The position numbers and the translations under genes are program-made. From NCBI GenBank assembly GCA_019671135.1, contig JAHRHY010000008.1, positions 1,674,001 to 1,738,000 on the forward strand: DNA of 64,000 nt, read 5' to 3'. This DNA comes from Linnemannia hyalina (Eukaryota; Mortierellomycota; Mortierellomycetes; Mortierellales; Mortierellaceae). This document shows, in pieces, positions 1-13,088 of the stretch; position 1 is the first letter of the stretch; each line of letters opens with the position of its first letter. The notes beneath the pieces are model-generated. The model was not told the DNA's origin and did no database searches. It was given only the letters and a program-made list of their open reading frames with translations.

Positions 1-152
1 AGTAAACATGCAGTGTTAGAGCGGATCGCGGATACAAAAAAATGTCTCATCGTCATGTCGCATGAGGTTGCAAGGCTAATACAAAAGTTCCGCTAGCGCA
101 AATTCTCCTTTCTGTCCGTAGAGCATTGTGGTTGCAGTTTTTTGATTCTTAC

Positions 153-2066
153 CTCTGCGCGAGGGAAACGGTGACGGTAAGGGTCGGCTTTGGCTCGGAG
201 GATCTCGTCTGGGTATTGCTCCTCAATCTCTTCTGGTGTCATTTGGTCGCAAACACCTGGGTTTCTCTCTGCAAGGACGCTCCGCTGGCGAACAATAATC
301 TCCTCGTGGTCCAAAAAGTGAGCTGCGGTCTGGAAACTCCGTTTGCGAGACGATGTCCAAACAGTGAGTGGCCGTTGTGTTTCGGGTGTTGATGAAGAGG
401 TCGGAGACGACGTGGCGGTGTTTTCGCGAAGAGCCAAGAGAAAGTTTTTCAAGTTTTCAGCATATCGATGTCCTCCCGGTGCCAAGGGAGCGTCAGCCTT
501 GTATGAGTATTCGTGGAGTGACACTCCATTCTATTCCGGAGGAAATGATGGATGGTTAGTGTTGATTGAAGTGGAGGGTACATGTATCATCATTAAAGTG
601 GGTTAAGTTTGCTCATACCCTGGCGAAATAGATAGTCCGGGGAGAGATGTGAAGGTTCGTGAGGTAATAGACAATCTTGCTTTGGAGGAAACCTTGGGCG
701 TTGTTGACTATGATGCGCTCTCCTGCATTGATGACTTTGACGAAGCTTAGGCTGAGATCAGAGATGGTTGTGTAGAATGGTTCGTGGTTGGCGATCCTGC
801 GCTTGAAGTCATTCACAGCATCTGTGCGATCCCATCCGACGTACTATCGATGTGATGGATATCAAAAAAGAAGAGGAATGGTTGAGATGTCACGAGCAAA
901 AATAACACAAGGAGGGGAGATGAGAGCGATCAAAAACATGATAAAGCACAACACAAGAAATACAAAAAAAAAATGCTCTCTTTCTCTTTTCTCTTTGTGA
1001 ATGTGGACAAAGTAAACGGCATCTTTTCAAGATATCTCTCCTTCGAACTTTTGTCCACGGGTACATAAAAATAATCGAAAGAACAAGGAGAGATGACTTA
1101 CGTCGGGAGATGAGACTTTGACGCTGCGGATGTTGGCATCAACAATGGCAGGATTATCACAGATAGTCTCGATGAACATGGGCTGGACATTGCAAGCCTT
1201 GAACCGCTCAACAAGCTCCTGTCTCCGCTCGACTGTTGTGTTACTACCATCGAGGATACCAACTTGACCTCCTTGTGAGAACCACTGGACCATGTCGTCT
1301 AGACAGGCATTGGCGATCTTGAGACGCATATCTGCTGTGGCCTTGTTGGCTTGATGATGTGAGTAATCATAGGGGGATGGGAAAGATGGGAGGGAGGAAA
1401 AAGGAGAGAGAAATGTGAAAAGGAGAGAGAGAGAAGATCCATGTGGACTGAATGTCAATCAATGAGTTATTTGATTTAGCGTGTGCTGAGTAAAGACTGG
1501 ACGAGAGATAAGATAAGAGAGTGAGGGAGGGAAAGGGAGGAAGGAAGGTACGCCCATTTATCATACATCATTGAATTTGAATAACAGCTAGCTGGACATC
1601 AACAACAACAACATCGATAATAATAATAACAACAAAAAAGAAAGTACAACAATCCTGTACATATTCACCCAAACAACAGGAGGAGGTGTATACCTGGAGA
1701 GAAAAAGTCGTTGGTGAGTTCAACACCGATAATCTGCCGACGGTAGTTGCCAACGCTAAAGACTTTGGACTGGACACCGAGCCAACGGATATATCGATAA
1801 AGGGACCGAGAGATGGCGGTCTTGCCTCTTGCAGGGAGTCTGTGACACATCGACGCAGAGACACGCACGCACGCACATATGAATGGTTAAGAGAAAAGTT
1901 GATAAGTGGTCAGGTCCAAAGGTAGAATGGATAGATTCGTGCCAAGAGCAGTGTTGTTTCCTCCGAGGAAGTGATATTGAGTAAAGTACCCGACGAGAAT
2001 AATGGCGATTGCGCCTGCGTGGAAGAGACGACCGGACTCGGTCTTGTAGAGTTGTCCGGGGAACAT
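153..2066 (-). CDS. PFK26: 6-phosphofructo-2-kinase (PFKFB family), 3' end beyond window
   Basis: Makes fructose 2,6-bisphosphate, the cytosolic activator of glycolytic phosphofructokinase. Exons read on the minus strand: 2066-1990, 1839-1694, 1349-1102, 843-619 and 530-153; phases agree at every junction, and the last visible donor follows RAE, so the gene continues off the left edge. The first splice joins IILVG to LPARGKT, giving the P-loop GLPARGKT diagnostic of the family. Then come VFSVGNYRR, GGQVGILDGSN, FIETICDNP, VINAGERIIVN and the phosphatase-domain signature AERNPGVCDQM. The start MFPGQLYKTESGRLFHAG lies just before the conserved core, so an upstream exon is possible. Oddity: the phosphatase RHG motif, whose histidine is the phospho-acceptor, reads RNG here. 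The protein is therefore predicted to be kinase-only. Family assignment is firm; the loss of phosphatase activity is inference. Confidence 0.93.
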
Positions 2067-2089
2067 GTTGGTTTGTGAGGTGAGATCGA

Positions 2090-2105
2090 GGGGGGGGGGG
2101 GGGGG
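2090..2105. repeat. 16-nt G homopolymer
   Basis: An uninterrupted run of G (C on the coding strand of the phosphofructokinase gene) 24 nt upstream of its proposed start codon. It is a likely site of length variation or sequencing error. Confidence 0.9.
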
Positions 2106-3590
2106 AGTGAGAGAGAGGTGGTTCTGAATGTGTTGAAATGGAGAAGGGTGGAGGAAGAGGATCAACAAGGATCAGGTTAAGTGATGGGGTAAATGAGAAA
2201 AGTGGTGGAGTGGAAAAGTCGGTGATCAGAGTAAGGTTGGGTGTGGGATGAGGTTGAGAGAAAGGAGGAAGCGAATGAGGGATGAGAGAGAAAGAAAGGG
2301 AAAGAAAGAGAGAATGGTGGCAACAAGAAAGAGAATAAGTAAGGAGAAAGGGTGGACGAGGACGAGAACGAAAGAAGCAGAAAGATAAAGAAACGTAAAT
2401 AACAAAGAAAGTTGTAAACGAGCGAGAGACACGACCTGCAGCCAACATGTGGCCCGATGAATCAAATGGAAGATATCAATAATCTCCGTCAGTCTTTGGT
2501 CGCACATGGAGCGAGAGTCGGACGATGACTGGGTTGACTCAACTCTCTCTCAACTCTCTCCCTCTCTCTCTCTCTCGAGGAAGCAGGTGTATCGAATGCA
2601 AACATTTTGCATGCACAACTCTTTTCATGCTCTTTTTTTTTTACTGCTGCTGATCCTTCCTACCTCATCGGCCGAATGGCTATGCCTTGCTGAAAGACTC
2701 ATCCATGACCTATGACTATGCTGGAGGATAGTTACAACACGCGTTCCGTATGATCGAAGAGATGAAAGGACAAGGGAAAGAAATCAGACGGCACAATTGC
2801 ACAACGTGGAGAACTGATTTGCGGGCTGTGCTATGTCTTTCTGAAAGTCAGACAAGGGCAAATCCAAGGAAGGAGGGAAGGAAGGAGGAGCTGTGATGTC
2901 TGTGTGACACTGGCGGAGGGCAGCCTAGGACCCCCTTTCACGATGATGATCATCCTACTGCAAATGCCTCTTCGATCAACCTGTCTGTCTGCTGGAGAAA
3001 CATAAAGGCTTGAACCTCTCCAGAAATTCAACGACAAAATGGCATTAAGAGTGTATGCGCCATTCCTTCTATGTGCGAGTATGTTTAAAAAGAAGTGTTA
3101 GAAAGTAAAAAAAGAAGCTGAACTCTTCAAGACCCAAACTATCCCAACTATGAACTTATGATAGTCTTCGAGGAAGGCAAGCAACTCTCATCACATCCCA
3201 TCCCCTCCCTCCAAAAACAAGCGATAGTTGACAGCAGTGACAGACTGTAACTGCAACATATACGACAAACAAGATGTGGCTGCCTGTCCGATGGTATGTC
3301 AGCGTGTCGCAGAGGTCAGATGGTCGAGTTATGGGATGGGTCTGTTTTGATGCTGCGTGTGTGTGTGTGCTGTTCCCCTTCATCTTCTTTACCCCTTTTT
3401 TTCCTTCTGATTTCTGACCAGCAGCCATGAAGGAGTGATGGGAGCGTGTCTCAGTGAAGAGCGCGAGAGGCGAGTGGAGAGCTACAAGAATTGAGCAAGA
3501 GAAAGAGAAGACGGGTATGAAGATAAAGAAAAGGAGAGATGTCGAAGAATGTAAGTTGCGTGAGTACGGATATGAAATGCAGACAGCAAT

Positions 3591-3651
3591 TGAAGAGAGA
3601 GAGAGAGGCAGAGAGAGGCAGAGAGAGGGGGAGAGAGAGAGAGAGAGAGAG
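3591..3651. repeat. GA-rich microsatellite
   Basis: Imperfect (GA)n array with interspersed GGCA units, ending in an uninterrupted GA run. Confidence 0.9.
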
Positions 3652-3784
3652 TGACGAGAGTGTAAGAGCTAAAAAAGAAGCTCACATTCATTGATTCATT
3701 CATGCAAGTGATGAGACAACTGATGATGGTACCTTTTTTTGTCTCTTTGTGTCTCGTTGCTCGTTGGCCATACATCAATCATTT

Positions 3785-4075
3785 CTTTTCTTTTCTTCCA
3801 CTCATACCCTCTCACTTTTCTCAGTCTTTCATTTCTTCCTTTCCTTCCCTTCCTTCCCTTCCCTCCCTCCCTCCCTCTCTCCCTTCTTGGTCACCCTCAT
3901 TCCCTGCTGCCCTTTCCCTTTCCTTCGTTTCTCTTTTCTCCCGTTTCTTCTCGTCCTTCTCCTCTCCCTTCCTTCTCCCTCACCCTCCACTTTCCTTCTC
4001 CCTCACCCTTCACCTTCCTTCTCTTTCACCCTTCACCTTCCTCACCTCACTTTCACTCCCTTCGGACTTGCCATT
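3785..4075 (+). promoter_or_regulatory. BEM2: Pyrimidine-rich tract upstream of BEM2
   Basis: Nearly pure C/T sequence with CCTT and CCCT units, lying on the coding strand 540-830 nt before the proposed BEM2 start. Similar tracts precede the beta-mannosidase, ERI1-like and CDK1 genes of this window, so it is probably a core promoter or transcription-start element. Role inferred from position and composition only. Confidence 0.45.
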
Positions 4076-4364
4076 ACTACAGCTCAACCCAACTCATCAC
4101 ACCCTTGTCGCATTCCCTCGCATTCACTCAAACTACTTTCTACACTCTTACTCCTAACATAGAAAAACTCATTGACTCTCTCCCCAACACACTACTCACC
4201 TCCAGGGACTCACCACTATCTTTTCTCAAATCCACGCAGGAACCAACTGACACCACAAAATACGACAAGCAACTCAAAACAAGAAAAGGGCGTCTTGTCT
4301 CTCTTCTCACTCGAGTCTCCCATTAATATAGCCGGCGAAGACGACCCCCTTGTATCGCTCACAA

Positions 4365-4613
4365 GGTAATAAAAAAAACACGCAAGGCGTTTTTTTTCTG
4401 TTTCTTGCTTATTTGCATTATATGCCCAGCCATGTTCCAGGGCTCTCTCGCGTGGACTGGGGTGCCTTTAGGAATGGCATCAATGTGGTTGTTGTGTCGT
4501 GTCGTGAACTAAAGGGAACACAGACCATATACATAGTTACAGGGTTGGAACTGACCAAAGAGCCCTTCTTCTCGTCCTTGTATATGTTTGTTATGCCGTT
4601 TTGGTCCCTGCAG
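4365..4613 (+). other. BEM2: Candidate 5'-UTR intron of BEM2
   Basis: A donor (ACAAG|GTAATA) and an acceptor after a pyrimidine-containing stretch (GGTCCCTGCAG) bracket 249 nt. The BEM2 ATG follows the acceptor by only 4 nt. If spliced, the in-frame ATG at 4588 is removed and 4618 becomes the natural start. Confidence 0.4.
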
Positions 4614-4617
4614 AGCA

Positions 4618-7600
4618 ATGAGCCCTAATGCCAAAAGGAAGGACCCTTCTCTCCCTGCTGCCACCGTCACAACAACCACAACCACTCCTACAGCCACTCC
4701 AACAACAACCACTCCATCGCCAACAACACTGATATCGAACACAAAGGCCACCTCAACCCCTATTGCCATCGCACGCAACTCAATGGCCTCCTCACAACCA
4801 GAAATCACCCCTCGGAAGACGACCTCTCACGAAGGCCTTCAAAAGGCAGCCCAGCCCAGCAACGCCAGCTCAGGTAGTGGTGTCAGCAGCAACAGTGGCA
4901 GTGCCAACCTGGCCAAGGGCAATAACAACAGCAGCAACAACAGCGCCAACAGTGGCGGCGGAAGCGTGTCTGCATTCTCATACCTCAGACAGAAGTTTTT
5001 TGGCACCTCATCAGTCGACCTTGTGACGGCGCCGGCAGCAGCAACAGGTCCTGCCAAGGACCCAGCCCCGTCCCCTTCAACAGGACCCCCATCTGGTCAC
5101 TATGGTCACGAGAAACTGCAGACCAGCATCGAAGGCAGTAGTTCTTATCCCTCTTTGACTTCAGTCTCTTCGCCTTCAGAATCATCACCCCTCTCACCCA
5201 CGACAGCAACAGCTACACAGCAACAGCAACAACCACAATCACATCGATTCTTCTCACGGACCCTTCCAAGTCGTCGCCAGGCACAGCTGCCACAGCAGAC
5301 GGATCAAGCCCCATTCGCTCTTGGACCACCCATCACAACTGTTACCAATACGGACCCGGTCTCGCCCTCATCAACCATGACCAGGCGCTCATCCTCAACA
5401 GTATCACCCGGAACAGTGACGGTAGTCCCTCCGACACTGTCGCGAGACTACGGCCAAAACCACGCCCAACCGCAGCGCCGCCGCCCATCTGCCGTTTCAC
5501 AGGCGACGCTCAACAAACATCTCAGCACCGGAAGTATGATCTGTCAGGAAGGCTATCTCAACAAAAAGGTCGACCTGCATTCGGGCGAGGCAGGTCATGG
5601 GTGGAAGGTCTACAAGGTGGTCCTCAAGAGCTCCAAGCTATATTTCTTTCGGCCAGGATCGACAGATGAAAAGCCTAAATTTCAGGATGCAAAGGACCAT
5701 CAACGCCACCAAATGTCTCTGGCACGCGGACTGCAGGACGACCCTTTCAACTCTCTACACTCTCAGCACTCTTCTGTGAGTGGAGCTGCCTCGTCACGAA
5801 TGTCCATCACGAACGAGTGCGGTATGGTCCTCTCGGCCTTCAAGTTCGAATCATCGACACGGACGCTGCTGTTTGAGGGCAACGCCAAGGTTCTTGGTCA
5901 AGGAACACTTGTTTTTGCCCCACCTGTCGCACGATACATCTACGGAGAGTCGTTTACGGAAATCGATCGAGCAACCATGCAGTTCAAAAAACATGTGGCG
6001 CTTTTGTTGTTCGAGGATAGTGTCATGATCTGCAAGCGCAAGTGGATTCGGTCGACTGCCGCCAAGGTCAAGGATGCGATCAAATTCAGCTCGAATACAC
6101 ATGAGAAGTCCGACCGACAGGAACCCTCGTCGATGGGCAAGCGTCAACCTTCTGTCTCTGGCATCAGCTACAAGTCTGGCGACTCTCGGGGGTCGGAAGG
6201 TCAACCAAAATCTCGGAGCAGTTTCGACCGACCAACCGACAAACAAAAAGGATACTTTACAAAATGGAAGCATGTGGCGACTTACCCCTTAGCTCAGGTA
6301 GAGGCTCTCGATATGGCTTCGCCTGTGCCATCAGCGTCTGCGACATTCTACCCATTTGCTGCGCCCGCCACAGCAGCCAGTGCATCCTTAGCGAGCGTTG
6401 AACGGAACCCCAGAGATTCAGACGCCTCATCTATCTATCGACCTTCTTCTGCACCGTCCTATAACTACCAAACGACCTCGACTTTGGAACTTGTCATTAC
6501 TTCCAACATTGATGACAGGGAATACACGGATCGCCTCTTGTTTTTGCCACCATCTCAGGAAGTCCGACATCGGTGGTACACCAAGTTCAATCGAGCAAAG
6601 GAGCTGCAGCAAATGCAGTCAAAGACCGCAACAAAAGGACGAGGCAAGTCAAAATCATACTGCTCTTATTTCACATATCGCAATATTTTGTGCAAGTATC
6701 TCACCAAAATCTTATTCTTTTGGACGTCAATAGCATCGGTTGAGAGTCTTCATTACAAGGAGGCAGGACCACCTCGCTCCTCCCATTCCAATCACTCGAC
6801 CCTCTCACTTCACTCACCCACCTCGCCGAGGCCGTATTCTGATACTGGTGACTTTACACTGGAGAGCTGGAGGGTTGATCGATCAAAGGAGTTCAACAAC
6901 ATTACACTGCACCCCGAACTCACATTCAACCTGGACGAGGACACCGGTGAAGAGAAACTGGCAGGAGCATCCATCAACGGACTCATCCACGAACTGGTCT
7001 TCAACAACACTGTACGACCTGATGCAGGACTCGTGTTGGCTTTCGCATCGACCTTCCCTCTGTTTGTGACCTCTTTCCGTGTCCTGAAGGAACTTGAGCG
7101 GTGTATTGGTTTGAAACCTGTTGCTGAAAAGACCGAAGCGATAATAGAGATGGCCAAGCGGATTGAGACCCTGGTTCAAGAGATGGTGGCAAGGTTCAAC
7201 ATTCACTCCGAGGGCAAGAGTGCGCTGGATCAGATTCGAGTATTTACGATGACGATCCTGCAGGGTCGATTGCAGTCTGAGGCGGTCTCGGGCATTCTTA
7301 GCAGGATTGACGGTATACTTCAGGAGTACAGCCAGTCAGCTCCCGAGCTACCTCAACAAGAGAGCTCGGCGCAGTCAACGCGGTTAGGGTCAGGAGAAGG
7401 AGTGGTGGATCTCTCGCATGTACTCATTACAGGACTCACCCCGGCTCTGTTTCTCAAAATGGAGCCGTCGTACTTTTCTGAGCAGGTGCTTCGGTATCAT
7501 GGCGATCAACTCCAAAAGGCCGGGGGCATCACGTCAATGCTCAACAACCCTGCCTACTTTTTGCGACAGTATCCGACCGTCAAGGCAAAACAGCATCTTC

Positions 7601-10600
7601 AGAGCTCGCTTGTCTTTTCGATGAACTCGCCTCATTTCCTCACAGTTCTCATAACACATCACATCTTGATCGCCACCCAGTCTGTCCAGAGTACCTCCAG
7701 GCGCCCAAAGTTGTTGGCACAGTGGATCAGGACGGGTCGGTGCAGTCGAGCTCTAGGAGATATGGCAGGATTTGTGGCGATTGCTATCGGACTGTGCTCT
7801 CCTGGGGTTGTTCGTCTCCAGGAGACGTGGAAGCAGGTCCCACTAGAGCTTAGGAAAGAAGTCGCTGATGCCTGGATGCCACTTCTTATCAAGCTGACGT
7901 TGGTGACAGAGGAAATGAGAGATATGGCGATATCGTCCTTCAACCTTGGACCTTCCCTCAGCACTGTCCTCGACCTGTCAGTCGAGGGTGTCGCCACCGT
8001 CATTCCTTGTCTCGGCAACATCAAACAGTCGATCGACCAACTGGATGCTGTCATGCCTTCTTTCATCCAGTCCAACCCAGTACCACACCTCAACGTCGAC
8101 AAACTGGAACGCATTCATTTGATTCTTCAGGGAGCCAGAGTTTCCTATTCCCACGACCGCCGACTCTCTCCACCACTCTACTCTTCCCCAGCCAATGGAC
8201 ATCTGCAGCAATACTTCAGCCACCTCGCCAACATTAGCCAAACGCTCCACGACCAGTACCGCTTTAACGAGCTCTCTAACGACGCCTTTGAGTCCTCGCT
8301 GGCCTGTGAACCCCATATCAACGGACAGTATCTCGACTACCATTACAAGAACAGGAAGATGACCGGAAGTTTTATCCCGCTGATGTTCCCCGAGACCATC
8401 CCGACACGTCGACTATTCCCGATTCAGCACCTGTTATCTCTCGAGCAGTATGGCAACACTAATCGCAAGAGCTCTTTTGATGAGGCGGAGTCATCACCAA
8501 CGACGACCTTCGCCAGAGGAGGAAACAACCCGCCACGGCAGCCTTCGGGAGATCGACCACCTGGGTCAATGGAATGGGCCGACTCTGCTGCTACCCTTCA
8601 CGCGACTACACACTATGGAGCAACCGAAGCTTCTGCGTACCCACAGGCTCGGAAACGCACCTACTCTTTCCCACCCGCCAGGGTCGCTGCCAGGAGTTCT
8701 GGATGCTTTGGGAACCGCCAGATGATCAACATGATCAACCCGCATGTGGATGGCGTGGCGAGGGAGGCTGTCAACCGGGTGGAGGAGAAGGATCAGACGA
8801 TTGCCACGGCGGCGATGAGGAACGTGACGGGAATCGACTTCAACATGATTTCGATCGAGGGCGGACACTTGATACTGAAGGTCAAGGATGAGAGTTTGGA
8901 GGATCTGGTCAAGGCTGTCAAGATGGAGGAGGAGCTCTTGCCCACGGTCTTGAAGAACCAACACCAACACTCCTTGGCGGTCGAGATCAAGACAGGCACA
9001 GCAGGAAGTCAGCGTGGATCGAACCGGAGCAGTCTTTTGCTCAGCGGAGCACGGACCGCGTTGGTCAAGGCTGGGTCTCTTGAGTCGTTGATCTACATGA
9101 CTGTTATGGGTTTGGATGACCAGAGTGGCAAGTACATCGATGAGAAGGGTGACATGGTCCTTTGGAGCAGTCGACAGCTTGTCCTGGATCGCGACACTTT
9201 CACCGCCGCCTTCTTTGCGACCTACCGGAGTTTCTGTACAACAACCCGGCTCCTCGACCAGTTGGTGGCGTTTTTCATGTTCTCACACGAACCAGCCAAG
9301 CAGCGACGCGACTCCAACATCCCGTCGGGTCTCGATCTCTTCCTTGGATCTTCCTGTGGCGACCATAATGACCTCGCGAGCGTTACCCCTGTGAATCCTA
9401 TTAGCGGCGACGTGGATTTGTTTGATTGGAAGCGGATCCTGACGGTGCAGCAGCGTGTCTTAAAGGTCTTGGACTACTGGCTGCTGGTCCACTATTCCGA
9501 CTTTTTGGATGACCTCCACATGAAAACCAAATTGGCCGACGTGCTCACACGTCTCGGAGTTCAGGAGAAGTCGCAGAAGGTGCTGATTGATGCCTCTCAC
9601 GAGGCGGATGTCCGTGCGCTGAAAGAGGCCTTAACGGGAGTACAACAGCGTGCGGTTCAGCAATCGATGAAGCCACTGGACGCCTCCTACCTAGGTTGGG
9701 ACACTGTCGAGACCTTCCTGGGTATACCGCCATCGATTGAGCCAACTATGGAGGACTCGTGGACAGCAGGACACATCTTGAGGCAACTCAACACTGCAGC
9801 AATGGCGCACTTTTTATCGATCCGTAATCAGGAGTGGTTTGTGCTCTTTGAGATCCTGGAATCGCAGTCCGCCGACCCTCTAGGCTGGTACCTTCCCCGG
9901 ACTGGATCTTCCGTAGCCGAGGACGACATTGTCATCACGGAAATCCACAACACCCTGTACTCGATCCGACGGAACGGCGCTTTTGGAACTCACTGGAATG
10001 GCGAGCGTCTGATCAACTCTTTGCCGATGTGTCTCCAATCCTTCTGCAAACTGCATCACACCATTCGGTGTTGGGTTAACGCCCAGATTGCGGCGCCTGG
10101 AATCGCGTTTGATGTGCGAGTTGGGCGGATCCGGAAGTTTTTGGATGTGGTCTTGCAGAGCAGGGTTTTGATGGCTCGGTTTGTGCAGGACCCTAAAAAG
10201 GCGCCAACGACTAGTCGGCGGTCAGGATCGGACAAACCTTCGTCGCCGTTGTCGCCCCCCTCTCCGTTTGTGGGCATCCCGTCATTTATCGAAGCGGCCA
10301 TTGCAAGCGCGCTTGTCAGCCCCGAGAGTCGAGCTTATACGCGAGCGTGGTTAGAGGTCGCAGCTGGCCAGAGAAGCGCTGTGGAAACTTTGGAGGAAAT
10401 TTTGGCAGTCCGCCGCGGACAGGAGAAGCCGACAATTCCTTTAGACTTCGATACATCTGCCGAGGAGATTGTCCCCGAGATTGGATGGCTGATTGAACGG
10501 ATGCTGGAGGCTTGTTGCTATCTCCGCGACATGAGTTACGAATCGCCTCTGTTGGTCAACTTTGATAAGCGCCAGTACATCTATGACCTGGTCAAGATCT

Positions 10601-12862
10601 ATACCCGACGACAGGAGCTGCTCAAGGATGCCAACAAGACGTCGACGCCGCTTTCGTCATGGCTCGGCATGTCATCCGGACCTGGATCCGTCCCTTCAAT
10701 CAAGGCCGTTCGTGAAGCCGCGCAGAAGGAACTGAACCATCAACGAAGCGGGTCCTCGAGTCAATTGACAGCAGCGGTGGCGGGACAGCCAGGAGCAGCA
10801 GGAACAACATCAGGAACACCACCCCGTGCATCGTCAAAACCCGTCCGGATCTTCTCGCGACTTGTGGCCACGCAACACGAAAAGTTCAAGCGCGACCAGA
10901 AGGAGTTTGAGCGACTCGATCGACAGATCAAGGATACCCAGGGTCGGATCCAGAAGGCGCAACAGGAGCAGGCCAAGACGCTCGAGAAGCAGATCAAACT
11001 CGAACAGAGTCGGAGTCGTGTCAAGAACCAGTTGTTGAAATCGACTCTTATGCGTGCGATGCGGCCTATCTCCTTGGCGATCACTAATTCTTGGAGCACG
11101 GCGACGACGACTGTCAGCAATGCGACTGCCCTGGGGAGCGCTATCAGTGGCAAGGTCATGGGCGGGAACTCTGCGAACAATAACGGCCAACAGGAAGCTT
11201 TTGGTGGAGACGGATCGGAGTCGCAGGTTGGTGGAGGTGGCGGTGGCGGTGGTAATGTCCAGAACCAACCACGGATTGCATCTGTCGCAGGAAGCCTCAA
11301 CGCCGGAGGACTCAAACCGGCCCTCGTCATCAGCCTGATCAACTCCACCTGCTCTGTCGCCTACACCTACACCAAACGAGACCACGTCTTCAAAATTGTC
11401 AACGAGGAAGGAGGCCAGTTCTTGCTGCAGGCCTTGGACTATGACGATATGCTGCAGTGGATCAAGACCATGAACGATGCTGCGGCCGAGGCGACGGCCA
11501 AGCGACGGACTCTGTTGGATCATGACGAGTCCTTGAAGCGGGCGCTCGAAACTGCTGCCCAGGAGGATGAGCTCCCACCACCTATCGAGAACGAGCGCAA
11601 AGGCCGCAATTCTGGTACATATTGTCTCTCTTTATTTCATTACTTGTTTATTGATGCTCCTTCCTACTCACTTTTCGCGACTAAACTCTTTCTTTTTTCT
11701 TTTTGAAACTTTGTTAGTCTTTGGAGTGGAGCTGCGACATTTGATGAGCCATGGCGATGTGCCCCTGATTGTTGAAAAGTGTATTACCGAAATTGAGAAG
11801 CGCGGCCTCGAGGAAGTGGGCATCTATCGTGTCCCTGGCGCTGTCTCTGCCATCAACCGCCTTCGACTTAGGTTCAACTCTGGTAAGATTTTCTCCCTCT
11901 TCTTTTTATTGTTTTTTCTTCAGCTAAAGGAATGCTGCAATCATACTGACAGGTTTACTTTCTATTTTCTATCGATGTGTAACAACTAAATAGGTTCGCA
12001 GGATGTGAACCTGGACAGCGACGAATGGGAGGATATCAATGTGGTAGCAGGCGCGTTGAAACAGTTCTTGAGAGAGCTCCCCGAGGCCGTCATGACCAGT
12101 GCCCTCTACGACTCCCTCATCGCCGCCTCTGGTACGCTTTTTCTTATTTTCTCTCTCTCTTACTAAACCTTTCATTTTCTTTATTGTGCCAGAATGTACG
12201 ACGTCTATTAACAACCGCCTTTTTTTTCATACGCAAAATACATAATAGCTCTGGGGGATTATGACGAACGACTGCTAACAATGAAAGACTTGATCAGGAC
12301 CCTCCCACCCCCCAACTACATCCTCCTCAAACGGATCGTCGAGCATCTCGAGCGCGTGACGGACTATGAAGAGATCAACCACATGTACGCCACAAACCTC
12401 GCCATTGTCTTTGGACCGACTCTACTCCGTCCTGCTGGGTCCTCTGCAAACTCGTTTGCGACAAGTATGAAGAATTTGGGGCATCAGCAGAATATTGTCA
12501 GGAATCTGATCCTGCAGTATCACTGGCTTTTTGATGTTGAGGATGAGGAGGAGGGTGCTGCTGCCGACGTGGAGGGTGAGGATGAGGTTGTAGATGGTGT
12601 CGCTGCGGATGGTACCCAGAGTGCGGACGAGGAGGACGAGGAGAGCGAGTTTCCGGAGATCTTGGAGGATAGTGATGAGGACGAGTATGAGGAGGAAGAA
12701 GAAGTCTATGTCCTCTCAACTGCTCCTTCAACCCCTTTGACACCTTCCTTTACCGCTACAATTCCTTACTCAGGAACCACAGGGGGAGCTGGGGGACCGC
12801 TGAAGGAGAACAACGATCGGGCAACGAAGGACCAGCGACGGAAAACCATTGTCTTTGGGTAG
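4618..12862 (+). CDS. BEM2: Bem2-type RasGEF/PH/RhoGAP protein, 2607 aa
   Basis: Large GTPase-activating protein acting on Rho-family GTPases in polarity and cytoskeletal organisation. Exons: 4618-6643, 6734-11614, 11718-11882, 11994-12131, 12249-12862. Order of parts: Ser/Thr/Gln-rich N-terminus; PH-like segment around residues 300-360 (EGYLNKK...GHGWKVYKVVL); RasGEF N-like domain near 1450-1530; RasGEF-like region to about 1980; coiled coil near 2055-2110; second PH near 2200-2260; RhoGAP from 2303 (FGVELRHLM) with the arginine finger in GIYRVPG and the core LKQFLRELPEAV; very acidic tail. Length and order match yeast Bem2. The first intron appears to be GC-AG and in frame, so a naive translation inserts 30 hydrophobic residues. 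Start: the ATG at 4618 follows a likely acceptor; 4588 is the in-frame alternative. The gene converges on the neurobeachin-like gene with 226 bp between stop codons. Confidence 0.9.
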
Positions 12863-13088
12863 TATATTTGTAATTATCTTTTTTTTTTAATAGTAGTTGT
12901 TGTTTAACAAAATAGAGGGAACAATAAGAGAAATGAGAGAGAGAAAAACAAAACAAAATGGATTTTGGGGAAGAAGTGAATGATGGATGGGACAAAATAA
13001 CAAAGAATAAATTAAGAATTAGGTTGGAAAACAGAAAAAAAGGACAAACAGTAGAAGAGAGGGAGAGAGGAAGAGAGAGAAAAAAGAG

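Larger units (their letters stand above)
2067..4617. other. Divergent intergenic region between PFK2 and BEM2
   Basis: About 2.5 kb between two divergently transcribed genes. It holds purine-rich stretches (2270-2400), a GA microsatellite, a long pyrimidine tract and a possible 5'-UTR intron of BEM2. Open frames here are low-complexity Ser/Leu/Phe/Pro translations of repeats. I see no convincing gene, though an upstream exon of the kinase gene could lie here. Confidence 0.6.

Noticed and set aside
3700..4370. Several overlapping plus-strand frames upstream of BEM2
   Set aside because: They are translations of a C/T-only tract (Ser, Leu, Phe, Pro) in all three frames, with no domain or start context.
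4588..4617. Upstream in-frame ATG for BEM2
   Set aside because: It lies before a plausible 3' splice site at 4613; the ATG at 4618 directly follows that site.
6656..6730. Hydrophobic transmembrane-like segment inside BEM2
   Set aside because: It coincides exactly with a candidate in-frame GC-AG intron and has no counterpart expected in Bem2 proteins.
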